Below, one piece after another: positions 32,002 to 41,279 of a stretch of 64,000 bases of DNA. The stretch spans positions 841,674-905,673 of the forward strand of contig NZ_JAAGLT010000001.1 of the NCBI RefSeq assembly GCF_010548275.1, written 5' to 3'. Numbering within the stretch: the stretch's first letter is position 1; every line of letters begins with the position of its first letter. A program made the translations under genes and the position numbers. A model generated the notes under the pieces. The model saw only the letters and a program-made list of their open reading frames with translations. It searched no databases and had not been told where the DNA came from. The stretch is from Streptomyces sp. SID12488 (lineage in GTDB: Bacteria; Actinomycetota; Actinomycetes; Streptomycetales; Streptomycetaceae).

Positions 32002-32436
32002 TCAGCCCTCGACCGTGATGCCCATCGAACGGGCGGTGCCGGCGATGATCTTCGACGCGGCGTCCAGGTCGTTGGCGTTCAGGTCGGGAAGCTTGGTCGT
32101 GGCGATCTCGCGGACCTGCGCCTGGGTGATCTTGGCGACCTTGGTCTTGTGCGGCTCGCCGGAGCCCTTCTCGACACCCGCGGCCTTGAGGATCATCTTC
32201 GCGGCCGGCGGCGTCTTGGTGATGAAGGTGAAGGAGCGGTCTTCGTAGACCGTGATCTCCACCGGGATCACCCAGCCACGCTGCGACTCGGTCGCGGCGT
32301 TGTAGGCCTTGCAGAACTCCATGATGTTGACGCCGTGCTGACCGAGCGCGGGGCCGACCGGCGGGGCGGGGTTCGCCGCACCGGCGTTGATCTGGAGCTT
32401 GATGAGCCCCGTGACCTTCTTCTTCTTGGGAGGCAT
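32002..32436 (-). CDS. rplK: 50S ribosomal protein L11
   Basis: 144 residues. L11 binds the GTPase-associated rRNA region, which is also the thiostrepton target. The N-terminal Pro-rich [21 protein letters not shown] and the C-terminal rRNA-binding half are intact. ATG start at 32436. Followed by rplA, 84 nt downstream. Confidence 0.98.
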
Positions 32437-32475
32437 TCCGGGTCCTCTATCTTCGTTTTTCTTCGGTCTTCGCTG

Positions 32476-32495
32476 TGCCTGGCATCAGCCAGGCA
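32476..32495 (-). promoter_or_regulatory. Hairpin in the rplK leader
   Basis: 8-bp stem (32476-32483 and 32488-32495, loop ATCA) about 40 nt before rplK. It may be part of the L1/L11 autoregulatory leader. No fold was computed. Confidence 0.35.
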
Positions 32496-32539
32496 ACCGC
32501 ACCACGATAAGCGACACCATGGCGAGGCGTGAAACCGAG

Positions 32540-32574
32540 CAGGTCAGGCAAGCTCCAAGAGCCGACCTGACCTG
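32540..32574 (-). terminator. Hairpin after nusG
   Basis: 9-bp inverted repeat (CAGGTCAGG at 32540-32548, CCTGACCTG at 32566-32574), just past the nusG stop codon on the minus strand. Candidate terminator or attenuator. Confidence 0.5.
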
Positions 32575-32596
32575 GACGGAAGCTGAGTGGTGAGTG

Positions 32597-33523
32597 CTAG
32601 TTCTTCTGAATCTGGTCGAACGACAGCTCGACCGGAGTCTCGCGTCCGAAGATCTCGACGAGGCCCTTGACCTTCTTCGAGTCGGCGTTGATCTCGTTGA
32701 TCGTCGCCTGCAGCGTCGCGAACGGACCGTCGGTGACGGTGACCGAGTCGCCGACCTCGAAGTCCAGCACCTGGACCTCGAGCTTGCGGGCCGGAGCCGG
32801 CCTGCCCTCGGCCTCGGCGAGCTCACGGGCGGCCTTCTCCTCGGCCTCCGGGGCGAGCATCTTGACGATCTCGTCCAGCGTCAGCGGGTACGGGTCGTAC
32901 GCGTTGCCCACGAAGCCGGTGACACCGGGGGTGTTGCGGACGACACCCCAGGACTCGTTCGTCAGGTCCATGCGGACGAGAACGTATCCGGGAAGCTTGT
33001 TCTGACGGACCGTCTTGCGCTCACCGTTCTTGATCTGAGCGACCTCTTCCTGCGGCACCTCGGCCGCGAAGATGAAGTCCTCGACGTTCAGTGAGACGGC
33101 ACGCTGTTCGAGGTTGGTCTTCACGCGGTTCTCGTAACCGGCGTACGTGTGGATGACGTACCACTCGCCGGGGAGAAGGCGCAGTTCCTCGCGGAGGGCC
33201 GCGACGGGGTCGACGGGCTCGGCCTCTTCTTCGGCTTCCTCAGCCTCGGCTTCGGCCTCGTCGGCGCCTTCGGCATCGGCCTCGACGAGCTCTTCGTCCT
33301 CGTCGGCATCGGCCGCGGCTACATCGCCGTCTTCATCCCCATCGGTCTCAGCCTCATCGGCCTCGATGTGGATGGCGTCTTCCTCGGCGGGCTCCCCCAC
33401 GGCGGCGTCCGCAGCGTCGACCTCGTCCTCGACCTCGTCAACGCCCTCGACGATGTCGAGCTCGTCATGCACGGACTCGTCCGGCACGATGGCGTCGTTC
33501 AGGTTCGGGTCAGTGTCAGACAC
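32597..33523 (-). CDS. nusG: Transcription termination/antitermination factor NusG
   Basis: 308 residues, GTG start. The NGN domain begins near residue 115 ([23 protein letters not shown]). The KOW domain is at the C-terminus ([21 protein letters not shown]). The first 110 residues are a highly acidic, Glu/Asp/Ala-rich extension, which is usual in streptomycetes and absent from E. coli NusG. It sits between secE and rplK as in most bacteria. Cytosolic, bound to RNA polymerase. Confidence 0.97.
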   Translation of the reverse strand: MSDTDPNLNDAIVPDESVHDELDIVEGVDEVEDEVDAADAAVGEPAEEDAIHIEADEAETDGDEDGDVAAADADEDEELVEADAEGADEAEAEAEEAEEEAEPVDPVAALREELRLLPGEWYVIHTYAGYENRVKTNLEQRAVSLNVEDFIFAAEVPQEEVAQIKNGERKTVRQNKLPGYVLVRMDLTNESWGVVRNTPGVTGFVGNAYDPYPLTLDEIVKMLAPEAEEKAARELAEAEGRPAPARKLEVQVLDFEVGDSVTVTDGPFATLQATINEINADSKKVKGLVEIFGRETPVELSFDQIQKN

Positions 33524-33561
33524 GGTGGCTGCTTCTTCCTGGATACATGTGGGTGGAACAT

Positions 33562-33593
33562 GCGAAAGGGGCGCCGCACCCGGCGCCCTTCGC
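33562..33593 (-). promoter_or_regulatory. Hairpin between secE and nusG
   Basis: Arms 33562-33574 and 33582-33593 pair over 12 bp with one bulged A. It may adjust nusG relative to secE. Confidence 0.4.
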
Positions 33594-33600
33594 TCTTGGC

Positions 33601-33888
33601 TCAGCCGAAGACGTACTTGGCGGCTTTGTTGAGGCCAAAGTCAATCACAGTCACCAGGCCGATCATGACGATCACAAAGACAATCACCACGGTCGTGTAC
33701 GTCGTCAGCTGGTTGCGCGTCGGCCAGACGACCTTGCGGAGCTCCGCGACGATCTGGCGGTAGAAAACCGCGAGACGCTTCAGCGGGCCCTTCTTGGCGC
33801 GCTTACCGCCCTTGCGAGTCTTCTTGTCCGACTCGGGCGCCTCATCCTGGGCATCAGGCATATCGATGGAGCCCACGGCGTCCGCCAT
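33601..33888 (-). CDS. secE: Preprotein translocase subunit SecE
   Basis: 95 residues. A basic cytosolic N-terminus ([14 protein letters not shown]), the conserved amphipathic helix ([20 protein letters not shown]) and one membrane segment ([20 protein letters not shown]). SecE clamps SecY in the inner-membrane Sec channel. ATG start. Lies just after tRNA-Trp in transcription order, as in many actinobacteria. Confidence 0.97.
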   Translation of the reverse strand: MADAVGSIDMPDAQDEAPESDKKTRKGGKRAKKGPLKRLAVFYRQIVAELRKVVWPTRNQLTTYTTVVIVFVIVMIGLVTVIDFGLNKAAKYVFG

Positions 33889-34003
33889 TCGTCCTCACCT
33901 GTTCCCGGGTCGTGGCCGTGCCGCGCCCGGTCCGAGCCGCACGGCGATGCAAAAACTATGCAAGTGGTACATGCGCACACCGCCTGGTGAAAGGCGCGTG
34001 TAG

Positions 34004-34076
34004 CAGGGCCGGAGGGACTTGAACCCCCAACCGCTGGTTTTGGAGACCAGTGCTCTACCAATTGAGCTACGACCCT
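34004..34076 (-). tRNA. tRNA-Trp (CCA)
   Basis: 73 nt with a 7-bp acceptor stem (AGGGTCG with CGGCCCT), D-loop AGCTCAATTGGTAGAGC, anticodon CCA in CTCCAAA, and T-loop GGTTCAAGTCC. The 3' CCA is not encoded. It lies upstream of secE-nusG. Confidence 0.97.
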
Positions 34077-34371
34077 TTGTGGTTACTCCAACGTACCGTA
34101 CTCGTCCGGATGCAGGGTGTGCACCGGATAAGCGCGGGCCGCTGAAGGCCAACGAGGTGAGAGTGTACGTGCTTCGGAGCCGGTCGTCGAACAGAAAGCG
34201 CCCGCCGGGCCGTTGCGGGCGGAAGATCGCCCAGCCCAGGCGCCGGATCCGGACGCTTGTCCAGCCGTGCACCCGGCCCGGCGTCCGTCCGACGTCCCTT
34301 AGGTGATCCGGTCCGACCAATAGGTGAAACCCGTGTGCCGGGGAGGTTTCCGGTCTGAAACGATGGGCACC

Positions 34372-35598
34372 ATGAGCGCTGCAACCCCTTCCACCGCGCG
34401 CCGGGTCTCCGCCCGAGTCGGCGCGATCTCCGAGTCCGCCACCCTCGCCGTGGACGCCAAGGCCAAGGCCCTGAAGGCCGCCGGGCGCCCGGTGATCGGC
34501 TTCGGCGCCGGTGAGCCGGACTTCCCGACCCCGGACTACATCGTCCAGGCCGCCGTCGAGGCCTGCTCGAACCCGAAGTACCACCGCTACACGCCGGCCG
34601 GCGGTCTGCCCGAGCTGAAGGCCGCGATCGTCGCCAAGACGCTCCGCGACTCGAACTACGAGGTGGACGCCTCCCAGGTCCTGGTGACCAACGGCGGCAA
34701 GCAGGCCATCTACGAGGCGTTCGCCGCGATCCTCGACCCGGGCGACGAGGTCATCGTCCCGGCCCCGTACTGGACGACCTACCCGGAGTCGATCCGTCTC
34801 GCCGGCGGTGTCCCGGTCGAGGTCGTCGCGGACGAGACCACCGGCTACCGGGTCAGCGTGGAACAGCTGGAGGCGGCCCGCACGGAGCGGACGAAGGTCG
34901 TCCTGTTCGTCTCCCCCTCCAACCCGACCGGCGCGGTGTACAGCCCCGAGGACACCGAGGCGATCGGCCGCTGGGCCGTGGAGCACGGCCTTTGGGTGCT
35001 GACGGACGAGATCTACGAGCACCTCGTCTACGGCGACGCGAAGTTCACCTCGCTCCCCGCGATCCTCCCCGAGCTGCGCGACAAGTGCATCGTGGTCAAC
35101 GGCGTCGCCAAGACATACGCCATGACGGGCTGGCGGGTCGGCTGGATCATCGGCCCGAAGGACGTCGTCAAGGCCGCGACCAACCTCCAGTCGCACGCCA
35201 CGTCCAACGTGTCGAACGTGGCCCAGATCGCCGCTCTCGCCGCCGTCTCCGGGAACCTGGACGCCGTCGCGGAGATGCGCGTGGCCTTCGACCGCCGCCG
35301 TCACACCATCGTGCGCATGCTCAACGAGATCGACGGCGTGGTCTGCCCGGAGCCCGAGGGCGCCTTCTACGTCTACCCGTCGGTGAAGGCCCTCCTGGGC
35401 AAGGAGATCCGCGGCAAGCGCCCCCAGGACTCGGTCGAGCTGGCCGCGCTGATCCTGGACGAGGTCGAGGTGGCCGTCGTACCCGGTGAGGCGTTCGGCA
35501 CACCGGGCTACCTGCGTCTGTCGTACGCCCTGGGCGACGAGGACCTCGTCGAGGGCATCAGCCGCGTGCAGAAGCTGCTGGCCGAGGCGACGGACTGA
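34372..35598 (+). CDS. PLP-dependent aspartate/aromatic-type aminotransferase (class I)
   Basis: 408 residues. Fold-type I aminotransferase that moves amino groups between amino acids and 2-oxoacids. It shows [13 protein letters not shown] near the N-terminus, the [10 protein letters not shown] loop, the [10 protein letters not shown] strand and the PLP lysine in [15 protein letters not shown]. The C-terminal Arg segment GYLRLSYAL binds the substrate carboxylate. Closest in pattern to bacterial AspC of the Ib type. ATG at 34372 is used; an in-frame ATG lies at 34363, and GGGAGG at 34341 is rather far from both. Ended by a good terminator. Cytosolic. Confidence 0.93.
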   Translation: MSAATPSTARRVSARVGAISESATLAVDAKAKALKAAGRPVIGFGAGEPDFPTPDYIVQAAVEACSNPKYHRYTPAGGLPELKAAIVAKTLRDSNYEVDASQVLVTNGGKQAIYEAFAAILDPGDEVIVPAPYWTTYPESIRLAGGVPVEVVADETTGYRVSVEQLEAARTERTKVVLFVSPSNPTGAVYSPEDTEAIGRWAVEHGLWVLTDEIYEHLVYGDAKFTSLPAILPELRDKCIVVNGVAKTYAMTGWRVGWIIGPKDVVKAATNLQSHATSNVSNVAQIAALAAVSGNLDAVAEMRVAFDRRRHTIVRMLNEIDGVVCPEPEGAFYVYPSVKALLGKEIRGKRPQDSVELAALILDEVEVAVVPGEAFGTPGYLRLSYALGDEDLVEGISRVQKLLAEATD

Positions 35599-35615
35599 AC
35601 CCTGTGACGTGAGTG

Positions 35616-35645
35616 GGCCGCTTCCCTTTGGGAAGCGGCCTTCTT
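35616..35645 (+). terminator. Rho-independent terminator after the aminotransferase gene
   Basis: 10-bp stem GGCCGCTTCC (35616-35625) and GGAAGCGGCC (35631-35640), loop CTTTG, followed by TTCTTT. Confidence 0.92.
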
Positions 35646-35710
35646 TCGTCTCTCAGTGCGAGCAAGACCACGTTCAGGGAAAGCGGTACCGATACGAGCC
35701 GGACGTACGG

Positions 35711-35722
35711 CAGGATCCTCGA
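35711..35722 (+). promoter_or_regulatory. -10-like CAGGAT six nt before ATG
   Basis: CAGGAT at 35711-35716 is 6 nt before the deaminase ATG at 35723, so the mRNA may be leaderless. The same GGA could instead be a weak ribosome site. Confidence 0.35.
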
Positions 35723-36754
35723 ATGGAGCACGTACGTGATGTCTCTGAACTGCCGAAAGCCCATCTGCACCTGCACTTCACCGGGTCGATGCGGTCCGCG
35801 ACCCTGCTGGAACTGGCCGACAAGTACGGTGTGCGGCTGCCCGAGGCGCTGACCGACGCCCTCACCAGTGGTGAGCCGCCGAAACTCCGGGCGACCGACG
35901 AGAGGGGCTGGTTCCGCTTCCAGCGACTGTACGACGCGGCCCGGTCCTGTCTGCGGGAACCCGAGGACATCCAGCGGCTGGTCCGCGAGGCCGCCGAGGA
36001 GGACGCGAAGGACGGCTCGGGCTGGCTGGAGATCCAGGTGGACCCGACGTCGTACGCCCCTCGTCTAGGCGGTCTCATCCCGGCGCTGGAGATCATCCTG
36101 GACGCGGTGGAGACCGCGGGCCGGGAGACCGGGATCGGGATGCGGGTCCTGGTGGCCGCGAACCGTATGAAGCACCCTCTGGACGCGCGCACGCTGGCCC
36201 GTCTGGCCGTGCGGTACGCGGACCGGGGTGTCGTGGGCTTCGGGCTCTCCAACGACGAACGGCGGGGCATGGCCCGGGACTTCGACCGGGCCTTCGCCAT
36301 CGCGCGCGAGGGGGGTCTGCTGTCGGCCCCGCACGGCGGCGAGTTGACGGGCCCGTCGTCGGTCCGCGACTGCCTGGACGACCTGCACGCGACCCGGATC
36401 GGCCACGGTGTGCGGGCGGCGGAGGACCCGCGCCTGCTGAAGCGCCTCGCGGACCGCCAGATCACCTGCGAGGTCTGCCCGGCGTCGAACGTCGCCCTGG
36501 GGGTGTACGAGAAGGCCGAGGACGTGCCGTTGCGCAAGCTCTTCGAGGCCGGTGTGCCGCTGGCGCTGGGCGCCGACGACCCACTCCTCTTCGGTTCCCG
36601 TCTGGCGGCCCAGTACGAGATCGCCCGCCAGTACCACGCCTTCACGGACGCGGAACTGGCCGAACTGGCCCGGCAGTCCGTACGCGGTTCGGCGGCGCCG
36701 GAGGGCGTACGGACGAAACTGCTGGCGGGGATCGACGACTGGCTGACCTCGTAG
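35723..36754 (+). CDS. Adenosine deaminase-family enzyme
   Basis: 343 residues of the amidohydrolase-fold adenosine/AMP deaminase family. Metal and catalytic residues are visible: HLHLH near residue 15, HGGE for the His and catalytic Glu, GHG, and DDP in GADDPLLF. The substrate is probably adenosine, but relatives in actinobacteria also deaminate modified nucleosides such as aminodeoxyfutalosine, so the gene symbol is left blank. Cytosolic, purine salvage expected. It follows the aminotransferase terminator and is convergent with murB. Confidence 0.88.
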   Translation: MEHVRDVSELPKAHLHLHFTGSMRSATLLELADKYGVRLPEALTDALTSGEPPKLRATDERGWFRFQRLYDAARSCLREPEDIQRLVREAAEEDAKDGSGWLEIQVDPTSYAPRLGGLIPALEIILDAVETAGRETGIGMRVLVAANRMKHPLDARTLARLAVRYADRGVVGFGLSNDERRGMARDFDRAFAIAREGGLLSAPHGGELTGPSSVRDCLDDLHATRIGHGVRAAEDPRLLKRLADRQITCEVCPASNVALGVYEKAEDVPLRKLFEAGVPLALGADDPLLFGSRLAAQYEIARQYHAFTDAELAELARQSVRGSAAPEGVRTKLLAGIDDWLTS

Positions 36755-36766
36755 CCCTGGAGGGCC

Positions 36767-37822
36767 TCAGAGGCTGACGCCGACCGTCACCGGTTCGTTG
36801 ACGAGGGTGACCCCGAAGGCGTCCCGGACCCCGGCGACGACCTCGCGAGCGAGGGCGAGCAGGTCCTCCGTGGTGGCCCGGCCCCGGTTGGTGAGGGCCA
36901 GGGTGTGCTTGGTGGAGATACGGGCGGGGCCGGTGCCGTACCCCTTGGTGAAGCCGGCCTTGTCGATCAGCCAGGCCGCAGAGGTCTTGGTGCGGCCCTC
37001 CCCGGCCGGGTAGGCGGGCGGTACGGCGTCGGCGCCGAGCCGCTCCGCCACGCGCGCGTGGAACGCGGCGAACTCGGCGTCGGTGAGGATCGGGTTGGTG
37101 AAGAAGGACCCGGCGGACCAGGTGTCGTGGTCCTCGGGGTCCAGCACCATGCCCTTACCGGCGCGCAGCTTCAGCACGGTCTCCCGGGCCGCCTCCAGCG
37201 GCACCCGCTCGCCGGGCTCGACGCCCAGGGCGCGGGCCGTCTCGGCGTACTTCAGGGGCGCCGACAGCCCTCCGGCGTCCTCCAGGGCGAAGCGGACACG
37301 CAGGACGACATGGCGCTCGGGGTCGGCCTTGAAGCGGCTGTGGCGGTACGAGAAGGCGCACTCGGCGCCGGTGAGGGTGACCGTCTCGCGGGTGACCCGG
37401 TCGTAGGCGAAGACCTCGGTGATCGTCGAGGACACCTCCTGCCCGTACGCCCCCACGTTCTGGATGGGCGTCGCGCCGGCGGAACCGGGGATCCCGGCGA
37501 GGCACTCGATCCCGGCGAGCCCGGCCTCGACCGTGCGTGCGACGGCGTCGGTCCACACCTCACCGGCGGCCAGTTCCACCCCTGTGCCGTCGAGATCGAC
37601 GCCGGTCGTGGCGATCCGCAGAGCGGTCCCCGCGAACCCCTTGTCGCCGATGACCAGGTTCGAGCCACCGCCGATGACCAGCAGCGGGGTTCCGGAGTCG
37701 TCGGCCTCGCGGACGGCGGCGATGACCTCGGCGTCGGTCGTCGCCGTGATCAGCCGGTCTGCGGGACCGCCGAGCCGGAAGGTGGTCAGCGGGGCGAGGG
37801 GCGCGTCGTGGATTGCCTGCAC
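36767..37822 (-). CDS. murB: UDP-N-acetylenolpyruvoylglucosamine reductase
   Basis: 351 residues. An FAD enzyme that reduces UDP-GlcNAc-enolpyruvate to UDP-MurNAc in peptidoglycan synthesis. FAD-binding LLVIGGGSNLVI and IPGSAGATPIQNVGAYGQEV are clear. The proton-donor Ser lies in WSAGSFFTNPI, and KTSAAWLIDKAGFTKG follows. The GTG at 37822 lacks a ribosome site but has TAGTCT on the minus strand 6 nt upstream, which suggests a leaderless mRNA. Cytosolic. Confidence 0.96.
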   Translation of the reverse strand: MQAIHDAPLAPLTTFRLGGPADRLITATTDAEVIAAVREADDSGTPLLVIGGGSNLVIGDKGFAGTALRIATTGVDLDGTGVELAAGEVWTDAVARTVEAGLAGIECLAGIPGSAGATPIQNVGAYGQEVSSTITEVFAYDRVTRETVTLTGAECAFSYRHSRFKADPERHVVLRVRFALEDAGGLSAPLKYAETARALGVEPGERVPLEAARETVLKLRAGKGMVLDPEDHDTWSAGSFFTNPILTDAEFAAFHARVAERLGADAVPPAYPAGEGRTKTSAAWLIDKAGFTKGYGTGPARISTKHTLALTNRGRATTEDLLALAREVVAGVRDAFGVTLVNEPVTVGVSL

Positions 37823-37834
37823 CCGCCAAGACTA
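37823..37834 (-). promoter_or_regulatory. -10-like TAGTCT six nt before murB GTG
   Basis: Minus-strand TAGTCT (37834-37829) lies 6 nt before the GTG at 37822, with no Shine-Dalgarno sequence. Leaderless start candidate. Confidence 0.4.
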
Positions 37835-37875
37835 CGAGACCCCACTGACAGCCCAGGCGGGGGCGCGACGACAAG

Positions 37876-37932
37876 CGGCACGCGCGCGTAGGGCCCCGCC
37901 GGTGAGCCTCGGGTCCGTACGCGCGCGTGCCG
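37876..37932 (-). terminator. Long hairpin between the MFS gene and murB
   Basis: A perfect 15-bp inverted repeat (arms 37876-37890 and 37918-37932) with a GC-rich inner part. It lies 15 nt after the MFS stop codon and separates it from murB. Confidence 0.75.
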
Positions 37933-37946
37933 CTGTCCTACGTCGT

Positions 37947-39413
37947 TCAGTGGGCGGCCGTCTCCAGCACCGGCGCCGGCTCGTCGGACTCCGGGACCGG
38001 AGTGGGGCGGCGGGCGGCCGGGATCAGGAGGGCCGCGATGCCCGCGAGGGCGACCACCGCGGAGCCGACCACCAGGGCGGGCCGGAGGCCGTCGACGAAG
38101 GTCTGGCCGGTCTCATAGCCGCCCTGGGCCGCGAAGATCGATCCCATGACGGCGATTCCGAGGGCGCCGCCGACCTCGCGCAGGGCGTTGTTGGCGCCGG
38201 AGGCGATGCCCTGTTCGCTCGGGCGGACGCTGGACATCACCAGGTTGGCGGCAGGGGCGAAGAACAGGGCCATGCCGATGCCGCTGATGATCAGGCCTGG
38301 CAGCTGGATGGCGTAGGAGGCGTCCGCGGTGACGACGAAGGCCATGTAGCCGAGGCCGGCGGCCTGGAGGAAGAGGCCGGTGGCGACGACGGGCCGGCCA
38401 CCGATCCGGTCGGAGAGGATGCCGGCGATCGGGGCGACGAGCATCGGCATGCCGGTCCAGGGCAGCATCCGCAGGCCCGCCTCGGTGGGCGAGTAGCCGA
38501 GCACGCCCTGCATGTACTGGCTGAGCAGGAATATCGACCCGAACATCCCGAGGAACATCAGCAGGGAGGCCGCGTTGATCCCGGCGAAGGCGCGGGAGCG
38601 GAAGAGCCGCATGGGCAGCATCGGGTTCTTCGCCCTGGTGCCGTGGACGACGAAGGCGACGAGGAGGGCGCCGCCCGCGACCAGCCCGGTCAGGACGTAG
38701 GAGCTGGTCCAGCCGTCAGCCGGACCGCGCACGAGTCCGTAGACGATGCCGAACAGGCCGCCGCTGGCCAGCAGGGTGCCGGTGACGTCGAGCGGGGCAC
38801 CGGTGCCGTGCGACTCGGCGAGGCGCAGCCGGGCGAGCGGCAGCAGGGCGAGGCCCAGCGGGACGTTCAGCCAGAAGATCCAGTGCCAGGAGATGTGTTC
38901 GGTGAGGCTGCCTCCGATGAGGGGCCCGGAGGCCACGGCGAGCCCGTTCACGGCACCCCAGATACCGAACGCCATTCCGCGCTTGGCGGCCGGGACGGCG
39001 GCCGTGAGCAGGGTCAGCGTCAGCGGCATCATGATCGCCGCGCCGACGCCCTGGACCGCGCGGGCCGCGATCAGCGAGTCGATGCCGGGTGCCATGGCCG
39101 CGGCGGCGGAGGCGCCGGTGAAGACGGTGAGTCCGGCGAGGAACATCCGGCGGCGGCCGAAGCGGTCACCGAGTGCCGCGCCGAACATCAGCAGCACGGC
39201 GAAGGTGAGCGTGTAGGCGCTCACTGTCCATTCCAGGTCGCCCAGCCCTCCCCCGAGATCCTTGCGGATGGAGGGCAGCGCGGTGGTGACGACGAGGTTG
39301 TCGAGGGCCGCCATGAACCCGGCGACGCTGGTGATGACGAGCGCCCAGACGGCTCCGCCGCGCGGTGCGCCGGTCCCGCTCTGCTCTCGCCGCTTGCTCT
39401 GCTGCTGTGACAT
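37947..39413 (-). CDS. MFS drug efflux transporter, DHA2 (EmrB/QacA) type
   Basis: 488 residues with about 14 hydrophobic segments, the DHA2 layout of proton-coupled multidrug pumps. Motif A is present (ALGDRFGRRRMFLAG), as is the antiporter-type GGSLTEHISWHWIFWLNVPLG region. Inner membrane. The ATG at 39413 has GGGGAGCG just upstream. A palindromic operator lies 15 nt before the start, and the same sequence stands before the TetR gene immediately upstream. The pump is therefore very likely controlled by that repressor. Substrate unknown. Confidence 0.92.
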   Translation of the reverse strand: MSQQQSKRREQSGTGAPRGGAVWALVITSVAGFMAALDNLVVTTALPSIRKDLGGGLGDLEWTVSAYTLTFAVLLMFGAALGDRFGRRRMFLAGLTVFTGASAAAAMAPGIDSLIAARAVQGVGAAIMMPLTLTLLTAAVPAAKRGMAFGIWGAVNGLAVASGPLIGGSLTEHISWHWIFWLNVPLGLALLPLARLRLAESHGTGAPLDVTGTLLASGGLFGIVYGLVRGPADGWTSSYVLTGLVAGGALLVAFVVHGTRAKNPMLPMRLFRSRAFAGINAASLLMFLGMFGSIFLLSQYMQGVLGYSPTEAGLRMLPWTGMPMLVAPIAGILSDRIGGRPVVATGLFLQAAGLGYMAFVVTADASYAIQLPGLIISGIGMALFFAPAANLVMSSVRPSEQGIASGANNALREVGGALGIAVMGSIFAAQGGYETGQTFVDGLRPALVVGSAVVALAGIAALLIPAARRPTPVPESDEPAPVLETAAH

Positions 39414-39427
39414 CGCTCCCCCTCGGG

Positions 39428-39447
39428 TTTAGTTATTGATCACTAAC
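39428..39447 (-). promoter_or_regulatory. TetR operator copy A (MFS promoter)
   Basis: TTTAGTTATTGATCACTAAC nearly matches copy B at 40081-40100. The two share the TTAGT ... CACTAAC half-sites. Overlaps the MFS promoter/leader. Confidence 0.75.
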
Positions 39448-39511
39448 TTTCACGGGCAAAAAAACACAAGAAAAGACACATGAGCCCGGACCCACGCCCC
39501 TCAGGTTTCCC

Positions 39512-40072
39512 TCAGGCTTCGACCCGCCCTTTGATCTGCGCCGAGGGCCACATCCCCTGCCAGACCCGGTGCCCAGGCGGAAACCCCATGGCGGCAAGGG
39601 TGTTGATGAGCATCCCGTACGCCAGGAAGGTCGTCGTCTCCTCCCCCACGGGCGCCTCCACGGCGTCCCAGAGCTTCATCCAGCCGGCCCGTACGACCTC
39701 GCCGAACTCATGCTCACCCTCGGCCTCGGCGGCGGCGACAGCCACGAAGGTCTGCATCTGCATCTGCAGCAGCTCGGGATGCTCGCCGATCAACTGCGCG
39801 TAAGCGCCCGCCATGGAAAACAGGGCTTCCTCGCCCTCCAGCCCCTCGGCCGCCCCCTCCAGGACCCGGCGCACATCACCCATGCACCGCTGGGAGGCGG
39901 CGGCGAACATCGCCTTCTTGCCCGGGAAGAGCCGGAAGAGATACGGCTGCGAGACACCCACCCGCTTCGCGATCGCCTCGGTGGAGGTGCCGTAGTAGCC
40001 CCTCTGCGCGAACTCGGCGATCGCCGCGCGGATGACGCTCTCACGTCGCTCCTCTGCGCTCATCCTGACCAT
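39512..40072 (-). CDS. TetR-family repressor of the adjacent MFS pump
   Basis: 186 residues. N-terminal TetR HTH at about residues 9-55 (SVIRAAIAEFAQRGYYGTSTEAIAKRVGVSQPYLFRLF). A helical ligand/dimer domain follows (LLQMQMQTFVAVAAAEAE). ATG at 40072. A 20-bp palindromic operator lies 9 nt upstream of its start and another before the MFS gene, so it should repress both itself and the pump until a ligand binds. Cytosolic. Confidence 0.92.
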   Translation of the reverse strand: MVRMSAEERRESVIRAAIAEFAQRGYYGTSTEAIAKRVGVSQPYLFRLFPGKKAMFAAASQRCMGDVRRVLEGAAEGLEGEEALFSMAGAYAQLIGEHPELLQMQMQTFVAVAAAEAEGEHEFGEVVRAGWMKLWDAVEAPVGEETTTFLAYGMLINTLAAMGFPPGHRVWQGMWPSAQIKGRVEA

Positions 40073-40080
40073 GCGAGTAA

Positions 40081-40100
40081 GTTAGTACTCAATCACTAAC
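40081..40100 (-). promoter_or_regulatory. TetR operator copy B (autoregulation)
   Basis: GTTAGTACTCAATCACTAAC is an inverted repeat with 6-bp arms GTTAGT and ACTAAC, just upstream of the TetR gene. Confidence 0.78.
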
Positions 40101-40154
40101 TACGTCAACGGGTATCCGAGGGGAAGATCCGGCGAGGAGACCCGAGCGAGGAGT

Positions 40155-40197
40155 TCGGGTAAGGGGCGCCCGCCAATGGCGAACGCCCCTTACCCGA
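40155..40197 (-). terminator. Terminator after the HadB-like gene
   Basis: A perfect 14-bp stem (arms 40155-40168 and 40184-40197) with an inner CGCC/GGCG pair, 28 nt past the stop of the HadB-like gene on the minus strand. Confidence 0.85.
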
Positions 40198-40224
40198 CCC
40201 GGAACCGGAGTTCCCCGACCTGCC

Positions 40225-40701
40225 CTACTCGCCCAGCCGGACAACAGCCCGCGACATGCCCAGCACCTTCTGTCCCGCGCACCTCGCGAGGAGGTCGACG
40301 CGGACCGTGTTGTCGTCGAGCTTGGCCCCGACCTTGCCGCTGACCTCGAGGGTGGCGCCCTCGCCGTCGTTCGGGACGACGACCGGCTTGGTGAAGCGGA
40401 CGCCGTACTCGACGACCGCTCCCGGGTCGCCGACCCAGTCGGTGACGACGCGGATCGCCTCGGCCATCGTGAACATGCCGTGCGCGATGACGTCGGGCAG
40501 ACCGACCTCGACCGCGAACTTCTCGTTCCAGTGGATGGGGTTGAAGTCCCCGGAGGCGCCCGCGTACTGGACGAGGGTGGCGCGGGTCACGGAAAACGTC
40601 TGTGCGGGCAGCTCGGTGCCGACCTCAACGTCGGCGTAGGAGATCTTCGCGTAGCCGCTCGTGGAGTGGTTCGTGGAGCCGTTCGCGGAATTGGCCGTCA
40701 T
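40225..40701 (-). CDS. MaoC-like (R)-hydratase, HadB-type
   Basis: 158 residues, single hot-dog fold. The hydratase catalytic motif is present: D and H in GDFNPIHWNEKFA. GLPDVIAHGMFTMA follows. In mycobacteria the HadB partner carries this catalytic Asp/His pair, and HadA is non-catalytic. It starts 4 nt after the HadA-like gene with AGGAGG just before the ATG, so the two should form a heterodimer. Streptomyces makes no mycolic acids, so the substrate here is unknown; a fatty-acyl or polyketide (3R)-hydroxyacyl thioester is inferred. Confidence 0.88.
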   Translation of the reverse strand: MTANSANGSTNHSTSGYAKISYADVEVGTELPAQTFSVTRATLVQYAGASGDFNPIHWNEKFAVEVGLPDVIAHGMFTMAEAIRVVTDWVGDPGAVVEYGVRFTKPVVVPNDGEGATLEVSGKVGAKLDDNTVRVDLLARCAGQKVLGMSRAVVRLGE

Positions 40702-40705
40702 GGGG

Positions 40706-41158
40706 TCAGCCCTCCTCGGCCGCGCGGGCGACGAGCTTGGTCCAGGCGGTCACGACGTGCTCGCCCGATTCGTCGTGGACCTCGCCGCGGATGTCGATGA
40801 TCTCGTTGCCCGCCATGGACTTGATGGCCTCGATGGTCGAGGTGACGGTGAGCCGGTCGCCCGCACGGACGGGGCGGACGTAGGCGAACTTCTGGTCTCC
40901 GTGCACCACTCGGCTGTAGTCCAGGCCGAGCCGCGGGTCCGCCACCACGTCTCCCGCCGCCTTGAAGGTGATCGCGAACACAAAGGTCGGTGGGGCGATC
41001 ACATCGGCGTGACCGAGGGTCTTGGCGGCCTCGGGGTCCGTGTACGCGGGGTTACGGTCTCCCACCGCCTCCGCGAACTCGCGGATCTTCTCCCGGCCGA
41101 CCTCATAGGGCTCGGTGGGCGGATAGGACCGCCCCACGAAGGACTGGTCGAGCGCCAT
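40706..41158 (-). CDS. MaoC/FAS1-dehydratase-like protein, HadA-type (UPF0336)
   Basis: 150 residues, hot-dog fold of the MaoC N-terminal/FAS1-type dehydratase class. It contains GDRNPAYTDPEAAKTLGHADVIAPPTFVF, in which Asp-Arg-Asn-Pro-Ala-Tyr replaces the catalytic Asp/His pair. This fits the non-catalytic, substrate-binding HadA subunit. ATG at 41158 with AGGAGG 8-9 nt upstream. Upstream is rpmG, as in the mycobacterial rpmG2-hadABC cluster. No hadC was seen. Confidence 0.85.
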   Translation of the reverse strand: MALDQSFVGRSYPPTEPYEVGREKIREFAEAVGDRNPAYTDPEAAKTLGHADVIAPPTFVFAITFKAAGDVVADPRLGLDYSRVVHGDQKFAYVRPVRAGDRLTVTSTIEAIKSMAGNEIIDIRGEVHDESGEHVVTAWTKLVARAAEEG

Positions 41159-41279
41159 GGACTCGGCACCTCCTGAATCGAAGTGGATACGCACTGGTTC
41201 GCGTGGTCGCGCAGCCGCGAGGTTCGCAGCCGGCGTGCGGGGTGATGATGTGCCGGTGCGCTGGTGTGCCGCTGTAACG

